Source: Deltaproteobacteria bacterium (GTDB lineage: Bacteria; Desulfobacterota; Desulfomonilia; UBA1062). Taken from it: a stretch of DNA of 64,000 nt. Under the pieces are notes generated by a model, which was not told where the DNA came from, did no database searches, and saw only the letters and a program-made list of their open reading frames with translations. Positions 34,836-42,837 of the stretch are shown here, piece after piece. Each line of letters opens with the position of its first letter. The first letter of the stretch is position 1. The DNA lies in NCBI GenBank assembly GCA_029547045.1, contig JAKPQL010000077.1, positions 37,978 to 101,977 on the forward strand, in the 5' to 3' direction. Made by a program: the position numbers and the translations under genes.

Positions 34836-36569
34836 ATGAAGGGCCAGCCATCACCTGACCCGAACGGTGCGCAGAGGGAAACGCGAGACGTGACGGAATC
34901 CTCCCCCAGACACGACAAGGCCGACAATCCGGGAATGGACCGGAAGGAACTGGAATCGGCGCAGAAGGTCATCGCAGGGTTGCTGCTGGCCCGCAAGAAC
35001 TGCTCGCTGTACCCGGAAGGCCATACCATCAGCACGGCATCCATTGAACAGTTTCATACCCTGCTCGGGAAGCATGTGCACTCCTACGGGGACCTGAAGA
35101 TCGAGGTGGAGAAGGACCGTCTGGCCTCCAAGGGCCAGGTGGTCCACAGAGATATCCTGGAAGAGGGAGCCCTGCCATTTATCCTGTTCCGTGACGGCAT
35201 CCGCTGGATCGAGTTCCAGGAGGGGATAGATCTCCAGGAGACAGCGGAATTTCTCGAGCTCGTCAACAAATTCAGTATTCTTTCTGCCGAGCCGGAAGGC
35301 GACATCGTCACCGAGCTCTGGGAGAAGCGGTTCGTGCATATCCGGTATGAGGCGACAGACACCTTCTCGACAGCCGATGAGGACGCCGACATGGTGACAT
35401 CTCCCCCCCAGAAGCGCATCGGCAGCACCGAGAACCTGAGAGAAACAGCCCTGGCCGGCCAGGAACCCCTGCCCGAACCGCTTATCGATCCGGCATCCCT
35501 TGTCCTCACCCCTGAAGACAGGATGAACCTCCAGGAAATGCTGCGCATGGATGAGGATGGTGACCCCACGGCATACCTGGATGCACTCTTCGACAGCCTG
35601 CTGCAGTACCGCGAGCACGAAAACTTCGAGATCATTCTCAGGGTCCTGGAAGAGGAATTCACCGGGTCCATTGCCCGGGGCGACCTCGCCGCCACATCCA
35701 TGATCCTGCAGCGGCTGCAGTATGTCCTCGACGCCGGGAAGGCCCAAACGCCCGGGATCGATGCCTTCATCGAGGACTTTTTCATCAGCGTCTCCGGGGC
35801 CAACTCCCTTGCGCCCCTTGCCGAAGTATGGCCCGGCATCGGTCCGGACCAACTGAAAAGGGCACAGGAGGTCTTTCGTCTCCTGCACCCGGAAGCCCTT
35901 CCCACCCTGTGCGGCTTGCTTCCGCTGAACCAGTCCACCCAGAAACGGCAGGTCCTTACAGGCGCCATCACCGCCCTTGCCTCCCGCGACCTGACCCCCC
36001 TGGAGTCCGTGCTGAAAACAAAAGACGAGAAGCTCCTGGAGCGTCTTGTCCCGGTGCTGGCAGGACTGGAGGGTGACCTGCCGCAGAAGTACCTCCTGAA
36101 GCTCGTCCGCCACCCGTCGCCCCCGGTACGCCAGGAGGCCATAAAGCAGGCCATCCGGAAGGGCGCATCCCTCAGGGAGGTCTTCCCCCTCATCGATGAC
36201 AAGGATGAGTCCGTCCGCCGCCTTATCCTGAAGCAGCTAAGCCAGGAAAGGAACCCGGCCGCGGAAAAGCTCCTCCTCGAGTACCTGGAACGCCGCACCT
36301 TCAGCACAGAGGAGAGTGGTCACCTCATCGCCTGTTTCACCGCGCTCGGGCAGTGCGGCTCGGCAAAGGCCCTGCCCTTTCTCCGGAAGACCCTGCTCCA
36401 CCGGGCCTGGATGCCTTCCTTCTGGAGAAATGCCCACCGCCGGGGTGCGGCCATGGCCTTGAAGGGGCTCGGGCTGAAGGAGTCCCAGGAGATCCTGAAC
36501 AAGGCCTCACGGAGCCTGTTCCCGAGCGTACGCGGCTTTGCCCGTGAAGCCATGAATGCCCGGGCATAA
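34836..36569 (+). CDS. HEAT-repeat-like signalling protein
   Basis: About 577 residues from the ATG at 34836; a GTG at 34890 or the ATG at 34935 are possible starts and none has a strong ribosome site. Residues about 40-180 form an alpha/beta region (KELESAQKVIAGLLLARKN, then GDLKIEVEKDRLASKGQVV) resembling the N-terminal part of the HD-GYP protein encoded downstream. The C-terminal 250 residues are helical repeats (PPVRQEAIKQAIRKGASLRE, SVRRLILKQLSQERNP) like HEAT repeats. The stop lies within the upstream extension of the HD-GYP gene, so the two probably work together. Confidence 0.65.
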   Translation: MKGQPSPDPNGAQRETRDVTESSPRHDKADNPGMDRKELESAQKVIAGLLLARKNCSLYPEGHTISTASIEQFHTLLGKHVHSYGDLKIEVEKDRLASKGQVVHRDILEEGALPFILFRDGIRWIEFQEGIDLQETAEFLELVNKFSILSAEPEGDIVTELWEKRFVHIRYEATDTFSTADEDADMVTSPPQKRIGSTENLRETALAGQEPLPEPLIDPASLVLTPEDRMNLQEMLRMDEDGDPTAYLDALFDSLLQYREHENFEIILRVLEEEFTGSIARGDLAATSMILQRLQYVLDAGKAQTPGIDAFIEDFFISVSGANSLAPLAEVWPGIGPDQLKRAQEVFRLLHPEALPTLCGLLPLNQSTQKRQVLTGAITALASRDLTPLESVLKTKDEKLLERLVPVLAGLEGDLPQKYLLKLVRHPSPPVRQEAIKQAIRKGASLREVFPLIDDKDESVRRLILKQLSQERNPAAEKLLLEYLERRTFSTEESGHLIACFTALGQCGSAKALPFLRKTLLHRAWMPSFWRNAHRRGAAMALKGLGLKESQEILNKASRSLFPSVRGFAREAMNARA

Positions 36570-36597
36570 CACCATGCGAGAGGAAGGAGAACCTGCC

Positions 36598-38037
36598 GTG
36601 TCCGATGAAAAAGCACGTCAGAGACTGCTCGGCGGAAAGCTGATCAGGTGCCTCTACCAGCTCATCCACTCATCGCGGATATATCAGGACAACAACCAGC
36701 TCATCATCGACGGCGTATCCCAGTGTGTCGCCACCCTTGTCGACCTCTCGAGGGAGGGGGAGGTGACCATCCAGGTATGGCGGGGCAGGTTCTACGTGAA
36801 CGGGGAGAAACTCCTCTACCAGAGGGATACCATCGCCATCACCAATGAGCTGGCAGAGTATTTCATCCAGCGCCAGATCGGGGGGCTGCGCTTCCTCGTC
36901 ACCACCCGGGACGACCTGCAGGGGAATTTCATGGCCTTTGTGCGCCTTATCGACGAGTCGCAGAAACATGACGACCCCCCCGCATGGCTCGACTATCAGG
37001 CGCAGGCAAAGGGCATCCACTGGGTCGAGGTCTCCCGGAAGCTGGAGGAGAAACCCGCGGACCTGGAGCCTCACCTGAAGGAAAAGGCTCTGGATGCCTA
37101 TTTCCATGCCCTGAACATGGTGAAGGAGGTGGCCGACAAGGCCTCCAGAGGCATCGCTGGGGTCCGGAAGGCGAGGCGCCTCGCCCAGACCATCGTGGAC
37201 CTGATCCATGAGGACAGCACCATCATGCTCGCCCTGGCCACCATCCGGGACTACGACGACTACACCTACACCCACTCCGTGAACGTTGCCATGCTGGCCT
37301 CATGCCTGGGCAGGTACGTGGGGATGTCCCAGGTATCCCTCGAGCACCTCACTGTGTGCGGGCTGTTCCACGACCTGGGCAAGGTGGGCATACCCAAGGA
37401 CATCCTCCACAAGGAGGGAAAGCTCAACGATGAGGAGTGGAACACCATGCGCCGCCACCCCCTCATCGGCGTGCGGCAGATCATCCACCTCAGGGCGCCG
37501 CAGACACTGCGGTCGCGGATCATCCTGGGCCCCTTCGAGCACCACCTGAACCCCGACATGACCGGCTACCCCCGGACCCACTTCATGAAGGGCGTGAGCC
37601 TCATGGGAAAGATCCTCCGGATCGTGGACGTGTACGAGGCCCTGACGTCGGAACGGGTGTATCGCCCCCGGGCCTTCACCCCGGACGAGGCCCTGCGGAG
37701 GATGTGGTCAGAGGGGGGGAGAAGCTTCGATGTGCCCCTTCTCAAGTGCTTCATCGCCATGATGGGCATCTACCCCATCGGCACCGTGGTGGAGCTCCAG
37801 AGCAGGGAGCTGGGCATGGTCATGGAATACCCGGACGAATCCCGGAAGGACAGGCCGCTCATCGTGCTGCTCAAAAAGGACGGCAGCGGCGGATACACCC
37901 GCGGGGAAGAGGTGAACCTGGCCTCGCCGGACGTGGAGGGGGCATCACCCCGCAAGAACATCGTGAAGGGCATCCATGCGTCCACGCTCGGCATCCAGCC
38001 TTCGCAGATCCTCCTGCAGGATGTCCGGGCGGCCTGA
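36598..38037 (+). CDS. HD-GYP-like phosphohydrolase with altered GYP motif
   Basis: About 479 residues from GTG 36598, with GGAAGGAG eight bases upstream. Residues 1-150 are an alpha/beta sensory region related to the upstream protein (IYQDNNQLI, VTIQVWRGRFYVNGEKLL). The HD core reads FHDLGKVGIP, but the expected HHE-DGxGYP segment is HHLNPDMTGYP, with the second Glu/Asp positions changed. HD-GYP enzymes cleave cyclic di-GMP; this one may be altered in activity or a sensor. It pairs with the HEAT-like protein. Confidence 0.8.
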   Translation: MSDEKARQRLLGGKLIRCLYQLIHSSRIYQDNNQLIIDGVSQCVATLVDLSREGEVTIQVWRGRFYVNGEKLLYQRDTIAITNELAEYFIQRQIGGLRFLVTTRDDLQGNFMAFVRLIDESQKHDDPPAWLDYQAQAKGIHWVEVSRKLEEKPADLEPHLKEKALDAYFHALNMVKEVADKASRGIAGVRKARRLAQTIVDLIHEDSTIMLALATIRDYDDYTYTHSVNVAMLASCLGRYVGMSQVSLEHLTVCGLFHDLGKVGIPKDILHKEGKLNDEEWNTMRRHPLIGVRQIIHLRAPQTLRSRIILGPFEHHLNPDMTGYPRTHFMKGVSLMGKILRIVDVYEALTSERVYRPRAFTPDEALRRMWSEGGRSFDVPLLKCFIAMMGIYPIGTVVELQSRELGMVMEYPDESRKDRPLIVLLKKDGSGGYTRGEEVNLASPDVEGASPRKNIVKGIHASTLGIQPSQILLQDVRAA

Positions 38038-38046
38038 TACCTCCCC

Positions 38047-38805
38047 TCAGGCATGCTTCTTGAAGAGTTCGGCATAGATCAGTGCCTGGTTGCGGTTCTC
38101 CACGCCCAGGGCCTGCTCCAATCCCCCGATGTCCATGTTGAGGTTGACGGCCTCCTTGGTGAGGCGCAGGCCGGCCGGGTTCTTGGCGTTCATGGTCCGG
38201 GCCAGCCCCAGGGCGGTGTCCATGAGCGCGTCCCGCTCCACCATGCGGCTCGCGAAGCCAAGGTCCATGGCCTCATGGGCGGACATGAAGCTGCCGGTGA
38301 GCATGAACTCGTAGGCCCTGCCCGCCCCGATCATGCGGGGCAGGAAGTAGCTGCATGCCATGTCCGCGCCGCCGAAGCCGATGTTGATGTAGGCCGCACA
38401 GAACCGTGCGTCCGTGGTGATGACCCGGAGGTCCGAGGCCAGGGCGAAGCTGAACCCGATCCCCGCCGCGGCGCCGTGCACCATGCACACGATGACCTGG
38501 GGAACCTGCCGCATCTTCAGCATGAGCCTGCCCATGCGGCACTGGGCGTGGTAGAACCGGTGGGCGTCCATGTGCTGCTGGATTTCGAGGGCCTCCTTCA
38601 TGTCCAGGCCCGCGCAGAATCCCTTTTCACCGTTGCCCCGAAGCAGGACGATCCGGGTGTCCGTATCGTTCTCCCGCTCCAGCCAGAACCCCTCCAGCTC
38701 CTCCATCATGTGCTGGCTCACCGCATTGTACCTTTCCGGCCGGTTCAGCGTCAGAACGCCGATCCCCGGCTCCAGGGTTTCATAGAGAATGGTGTCGTAG
38801 TCCAT
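38047..38805 (-). CDS. Enoyl-CoA hydratase/isomerase (crotonase) family protein
   Basis: A 252-residue crotonase from the ATG at 38805 (GGAGG seven bases upstream). LTLNRPERYNAV, GFCAGLDMKEA and the oxyanion-hole region VHGAAAGIGFSFALASDLRV are present. At the second catalytic Glu position the sequence reads NIGFGGADMACSYFLPR, so the reaction may not be simple hydration. Substrate unknown. It is isolated, converging on the HD-GYP gene. Confidence 0.85.
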   Translation of the reverse strand: MDYDTILYETLEPGIGVLTLNRPERYNAVSQHMMEELEGFWLERENDTDTRIVLLRGNGEKGFCAGLDMKEALEIQQHMDAHRFYHAQCRMGRLMLKMRQVPQVIVCMVHGAAAGIGFSFALASDLRVITTDARFCAAYINIGFGGADMACSYFLPRMIGAGRAYEFMLTGSFMSAHEAMDLGFASRMVERDALMDTALGLARTMNAKNPAGLRLTKEAVNLNMDIGGLEQALGVENRNQALIYAELFKKHA

Positions 38806-39063
38806 GCACAGGCCTCCCGCTTCGGTTCCTTCTGCCCAAGTCTGCCAGAAACACAACCGGAAGAGAAGCATTCTCGCCAAACCACATCCAGACATCTCTG
38901 CGACTGTCGACAAGGCGGGAACGGCTTCCCGGTCATCCTCGGAATGAACCGGGGGCATGTCAGATCACCCCTCGTGCGCTCGGGGAGTGCATGGCCGGTC
39001 TTGAAAATGACCTTCCAGAACCTTTCGATTCCGCCGATAGGACTTGCATGAGGAGAACGTCCA

Positions 39064-39999
39064 TTGCCCTATAGAGAGATCCCGCACCAGCTGGCAATTG
39101 TGAACCGGAAGTGCACGGTCGACCTGTACATACGGATCCGGGAGGAATACCGGGTGTTCGCCGCCCGAGGGGCCATGCTGCCTGAAGAGCAGCTGCAGCG
39201 ATACGCGAAGGTGAGGCTCTACGCCCTGGTGCCGGACGACGTGGACCCCCGTGAGCATCAGGACGCCCTTCTCATGGACATTCTCACCGACGAGGAGGTG
39301 AGCCCGCAGGTGAAGGCGGACATCGCCTACCAGGTCTCCATGCAATCCATCCGCGAGGTCTTCGAGGTCACGAACCACAGGACCCTGTCCGCGCTGGAAA
39401 AGGTGTCGAAGCAGGTCGTCAGGCTCATTCTGGCAGACAGCAGGGTGGTGGACAAGTTCATCGGCCTGAGCAGCGTCGACCACTACACCTTTGTGCACCA
39501 GGTGAAGGTGGGTCTCTACGGCACGGCCATGGCCATAAACCTCTTCGGGGACTCCATGTCCGATCACGACTTGGACAGACTGAGCATGGGGTTCTTCCTC
39601 CATGACATCGGCATGACGAAGGTCCCCGCCACGATCCTGAACAAGGAGGAACCGCTGCTGGACAGCGAGTGGGACACCATCAGGAAGCATCCCCTCTGGG
39701 GGCAGGAGCGCCTCAGGAAGGCGGCCTATGAGAGCGACGAGGCGAACGACATCGTCCTGTACCACCACGAGCGGTGCGACGGGAACGGGTACCCCTTCGG
39801 GAAGACCCGCGGAGAGATTCCCCTGTACGCAAGGATATGCGCCATTGCGGACACCTTCGAGTCGCTGACCGCTCACAGGCCATTCAAATCTGCCAGGAGC
39901 CCCTTCGATGCCCTGAAGATCATGCAGGCGGAAATGGCCAACGAGTTCGATCCCGACCTGTTCCGGGCCTTCATCATGCTCCTCGGGCCGCGCGGATAG
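39064..39999 (+). CDS. HD-GYP domain protein
   Basis: A 311-residue protein with a TTG start preceded by GAGGAG. The HD motif is FFLHDIGMTKVP (near residue 180) and the GYP segment is canonical, HHERCDGNGYP. The N-terminal region (KCTVDLYIRIREEYRVF, residues about 15-120) is a small alpha/beta domain. Likely a cyclic di-GMP phosphodiesterase. A second HD-GYP gene lies nearby at 36598. Confidence 0.88.
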   Translation: MPYREIPHQLAIVNRKCTVDLYIRIREEYRVFAARGAMLPEEQLQRYAKVRLYALVPDDVDPREHQDALLMDILTDEEVSPQVKADIAYQVSMQSIREVFEVTNHRTLSALEKVSKQVVRLILADSRVVDKFIGLSSVDHYTFVHQVKVGLYGTAMAINLFGDSMSDHDLDRLSMGFFLHDIGMTKVPATILNKEEPLLDSEWDTIRKHPLWGQERLRKAAYESDEANDIVLYHHERCDGNGYPFGKTRGEIPLYARICAIADTFESLTAHRPFKSARSPFDALKIMQAEMANEFDPDLFRAFIMLLGPRG

Positions 40000-40019
40000 C
40001 AGCCTGTCGCTCTTCCGCC

Positions 40020-41939
40020 TCAATGCCCTTCCATGATCTCCGCAACCTCTGCTGAAACGGCCACGTCGAAGGCCGTGAGCTCCCGGAAGTTCCTGTACGT
40101 CCTGTCCGCTCCCCGGGACAGAAGCCACCGCACCCGCCGCACATCCCCCGCGGCCGCGGCGATGTGCAGCGGGGTGTTTCCGTCATGATCGCCAATGGTG
40201 CAATTGACGCTCGCGCCCTTATCCCCGAGCACCTCCGCAAGGTCCCAGCGTCCCTGCGCAACGGCGTGGCCCAGCGGGGGGACGTGCGTGGCGTCGCCCT
40301 GGTCGAGCCTGATGCCCGGCCATGACGCGAGGAACCGCACCATGTCCGTGTCACCCGCCAGGACTGCCTCGATGAGCGGGGTGCGGGACAGGGACGCCTC
40401 GTCAAATATCCGCTCGTTGGGGTCCGCCCCCATGTCGAGGAGTTGCCGGGCCAGTTTCATGCCGTGATACCTCGCTGCCAGGTGCAGCAGGGCGGCGTAT
40501 TCGTAGTTTACCTTTGTCCACAGATCACGGGGAAGCACCCGTTCCAGTCCTTCCGGATCGTCCGCCACCACACAGGGGAAGAATTGCGGCAGGGTGGAGG
40601 GCACACCCTGTTTCAAGAGCACTGCCGCCGGACCGGCCAGCCCGTTGAGCAGGGCCAGGTCTGCCAGGGTGAGGTTCGTGTGGGGCTGTCGCCAGGCAGG
40701 GTCGTAGGGCACGCGCTCCAGGAGCAGCAGGGCCGCATCTCCGGCCCTGCCCTCTATGGCGCTCACGATGAGCGGGTACGCCGGGTACTCGGTGCGGGCA
40801 CCCGCCGCCATAAGTTGCAAGATGACGGCGGCCTGGTTACAGTACGCTGCCCTTCTGATGGGCTCCTCTCCTTCCATGAGGGCCGTATCGGGGTGGATGC
40901 CCGAGGCGAGGAGCACCTCCACTGCCTGAGCATTGCCCTTTTCGGCCGCATACGCCAGGGCCCGCACCGACCGCAGGGGGAAGACGGTCTGCGGGTCGGC
41001 CAGGGCAGCCAGATACCGCTGGATCCTCTGGTCGAGTCCATACAGCAGGGCCTGATCCATTGCAGTATCGGCAAAGGCGGTCCCCAGCACGGGCATGCGG
41101 GCCAGGGAGGCCTCGGCCTCGTTCAGGTGTCTGCCAGGGGGCGGCTCCCCCCTGGCGGCGAGCATGGAGGGGAGCATCCACATCTCCCCCGTGACCAACG
41201 CCATGAACTCCCGGGGTCCGAGCCATGGTACATACCGTGTGTGAATCCATATGAACCCGAGGATGGCTACGCCCGTCACCGCGAGAGCGGTGGGCCAGTT
41301 CACGGAGCGGAACAGGGACAGGCCCGGGGAGAGGTCCCGGCCGAGCATTGCCTCGTGCAAAAAGAACAGAGAACTCACCACCACCAGGGCGAACAGTCCC
41401 GCCACGAAGGCTGTGGTTGCCCACAGGTAGTGCGTGAAGGCACCCGGCAGGCGAGCCTTTTCGGGCGATCCCGGCAGAACGCGGATCATGACCCTGCTGC
41501 CCGTCTGGTAGCGGTCCACCTCCGCGCCCTCGTACCAGATGCTCGAATAGTGGGTGTACGGTTTCCCGTTTTCGACCGGGAAGCGGTAGTGGATTGTAGG
41601 GCGGTGGATTTCCACCTCGGTGTATGCATTGTCCATGGAGCTCGTCTCGAACCCGTCCACGAACTTCTTCCTGCTCTCGGATTCCACCCGATGCCCGGTC
41701 ACGATGCCCTCCACGGGAACGCCCCTGAGGAGGAAGAGGAGGTCCATGCCAAGTTGGTACGCGCCGTAGAGAAAGGCGGCCAGCCCTGCCAGGAGCATGA
41801 GCACCTGGACGGCCTTGATGGTGAATGAGAGTGCACCCACGGTCGGCCTCATTGCGTCTGCCTCTGATCCCGCCCCCTGATCGCTTCCTGCCGCCTGCGC
41901 GTGAGATGTGGTGTCCTGTGACGGGAATGGCCGTGTCAT
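40020..41939 (-). CDS. DUF3592 and ankyrin-repeat membrane protein
   Basis: About 639 residues from the ATG at 41939 (weak AGG site). Residues about 35-65 are a transmembrane segment (VQVLMLLAGLAAFLYGAY), followed by a DUF3592-like beta domain (EGIVTGHRVESESRKKF, GSRVMIRVLPGSPEKARLPG), two more hydrophobic segments (about 155-245), then about ten ankyrin-like repeats to the end (GNTPLHIAAAAGDVRRVRWL). It likely sits in the inner membrane with the ankyrin part on one side for protein binding. Partner unknown. Confidence 0.75.
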   Translation of the reverse strand: MTRPFPSQDTTSHAQAAGSDQGAGSEADAMRPTVGALSFTIKAVQVLMLLAGLAAFLYGAYQLGMDLLFLLRGVPVEGIVTGHRVESESRKKFVDGFETSSMDNAYTEVEIHRPTIHYRFPVENGKPYTHYSSIWYEGAEVDRYQTGSRVMIRVLPGSPEKARLPGAFTHYLWATTAFVAGLFALVVVSSLFFLHEAMLGRDLSPGLSLFRSVNWPTALAVTGVAILGFIWIHTRYVPWLGPREFMALVTGEMWMLPSMLAARGEPPPGRHLNEAEASLARMPVLGTAFADTAMDQALLYGLDQRIQRYLAALADPQTVFPLRSVRALAYAAEKGNAQAVEVLLASGIHPDTALMEGEEPIRRAAYCNQAAVILQLMAAGARTEYPAYPLIVSAIEGRAGDAALLLLERVPYDPAWRQPHTNLTLADLALLNGLAGPAAVLLKQGVPSTLPQFFPCVVADDPEGLERVLPRDLWTKVNYEYAALLHLAARYHGMKLARQLLDMGADPNERIFDEASLSRTPLIEAVLAGDTDMVRFLASWPGIRLDQGDATHVPPLGHAVAQGRWDLAEVLGDKGASVNCTIGDHDGNTPLHIAAAAGDVRRVRWLLSRGADRTYRNFRELTAFDVAVSAEVAEIMEGH

Positions 41940-42042
41940 AGTAGCCTGATTCTGCACTCCAGCGCAAGCCGCCATCTGGGGGCATCCCCCTGTAGTGCAG
42001 CTGCAGCCGGAATAGTTCCCCCTTGCCTTCGGGGATGTTCAA

Positions 42043-42082
42043 GCGTATATTGTCAGCTGGCTATACCACCAGCCATATACGC
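42043..42082 (+). promoter_or_regulatory. Operator palindrome upstream of the FadR-type regulator
   Basis: Perfect 8-bp arms GCGTATAT (42043-42050) and ATATACGC (42075-42082) enclose TGGCTATACCA (42058-42068), a TGG-N5-CCA element like those bound by FadR-family regulators. A TTGTCA (42050-42055) lies inside. The element ends 11 bases before the regulator ATG, suggesting autoregulation and control of the glycyl radical genes behind it. Confidence 0.55.
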
Positions 42083-42093
42083 AAGGAGGGACC

Positions 42094-42837
42094 ATGAAGG
42101 ACATCCTGAAGCCGCTCAAGGCGGACAGCCTGGTGGAGGTCTTCATCTCACGCTTCGAGCACCTCATCATCACCGGAAAGATCGCCATCGGGCAGAAGCT
42201 GCCGTCTGAGCGCGAGCTCGCCCTGCAGCTGGGCGTGAGCAGGCCGGTGGTGCACGAGGGCCTGGTGGACCTGGCCGCCAAGGGCCTGGTCACCATGAAG
42301 CCCCGGGTGGGCACCGTGGTGAACGACTACCGTACGGAGGGGTCCCTCTCCATCCTGAACTCCATCATCAACTACCAGCAGGGTGCCCTGGACGAGGACC
42401 TGCTGAACAGCCTGCTCGCCACCAGGCTGCTCGTGGAGACCGAGACGTGCAGGCTCGCGGCGGAAAACCGCACGGAGGATCATCTCAGGGAATTGCGCTC
42501 CATCGTCGAGGCAGAGGAAAAGGCGGACCCGAAGGACCTCAGGGCCATCACCTCCCTGGACTTCCGCTTCCACCACACCATGGGAATGGCATCCGGCAAC
42601 CTCATCTACCCGCTGCTCATCAACACCTTCAAGCCAGTGTACATGAACTTCACCGCGCTCTTCTTCTCGGACCCGGCCATGGTGCCGGAGACGGTCCGGT
42701 TCCACCGTCGGCTCCTGACGGCCATAGAAGACCGGAATTCCACCGGGGCGGCCGCCATCATGCGTGAGACCCTCGACCACGGCGAGCGACATCTCCGGCG
42801 GATCCTCGCCGGGTCGCGTTCGGAGGCAAGGCCATGA
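42094..42837 (+). CDS. GntR/FadR-family transcriptional regulator
   Basis: A 247-residue regulator. Residues about 15-85 are a winged helix (KLPSERELALQLGVSRPVVH, GLVTMKPRVGTVVND). The C-terminal FCD domain has the metal/ligand-binding region (ETCRLAAENRTEDHLREL, LDFRFHHTMGMASGN). It overlaps the glycyl radical gene as ATGA and very likely controls it. AAGGAGGG precedes the ATG. Confidence 0.92.
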   Translation: MKDILKPLKADSLVEVFISRFEHLIITGKIAIGQKLPSERELALQLGVSRPVVHEGLVDLAAKGLVTMKPRVGTVVNDYRTEGSLSILNSIINYQQGALDEDLLNSLLATRLLVETETCRLAAENRTEDHLRELRSIVEAEEKADPKDLRAITSLDFRFHHTMGMASGNLIYPLLINTFKPVYMNFTALFFSDPAMVPETVRFHRRLLTAIEDRNSTGAAAIMRETLDHGERHLRRILAGSRSEARP

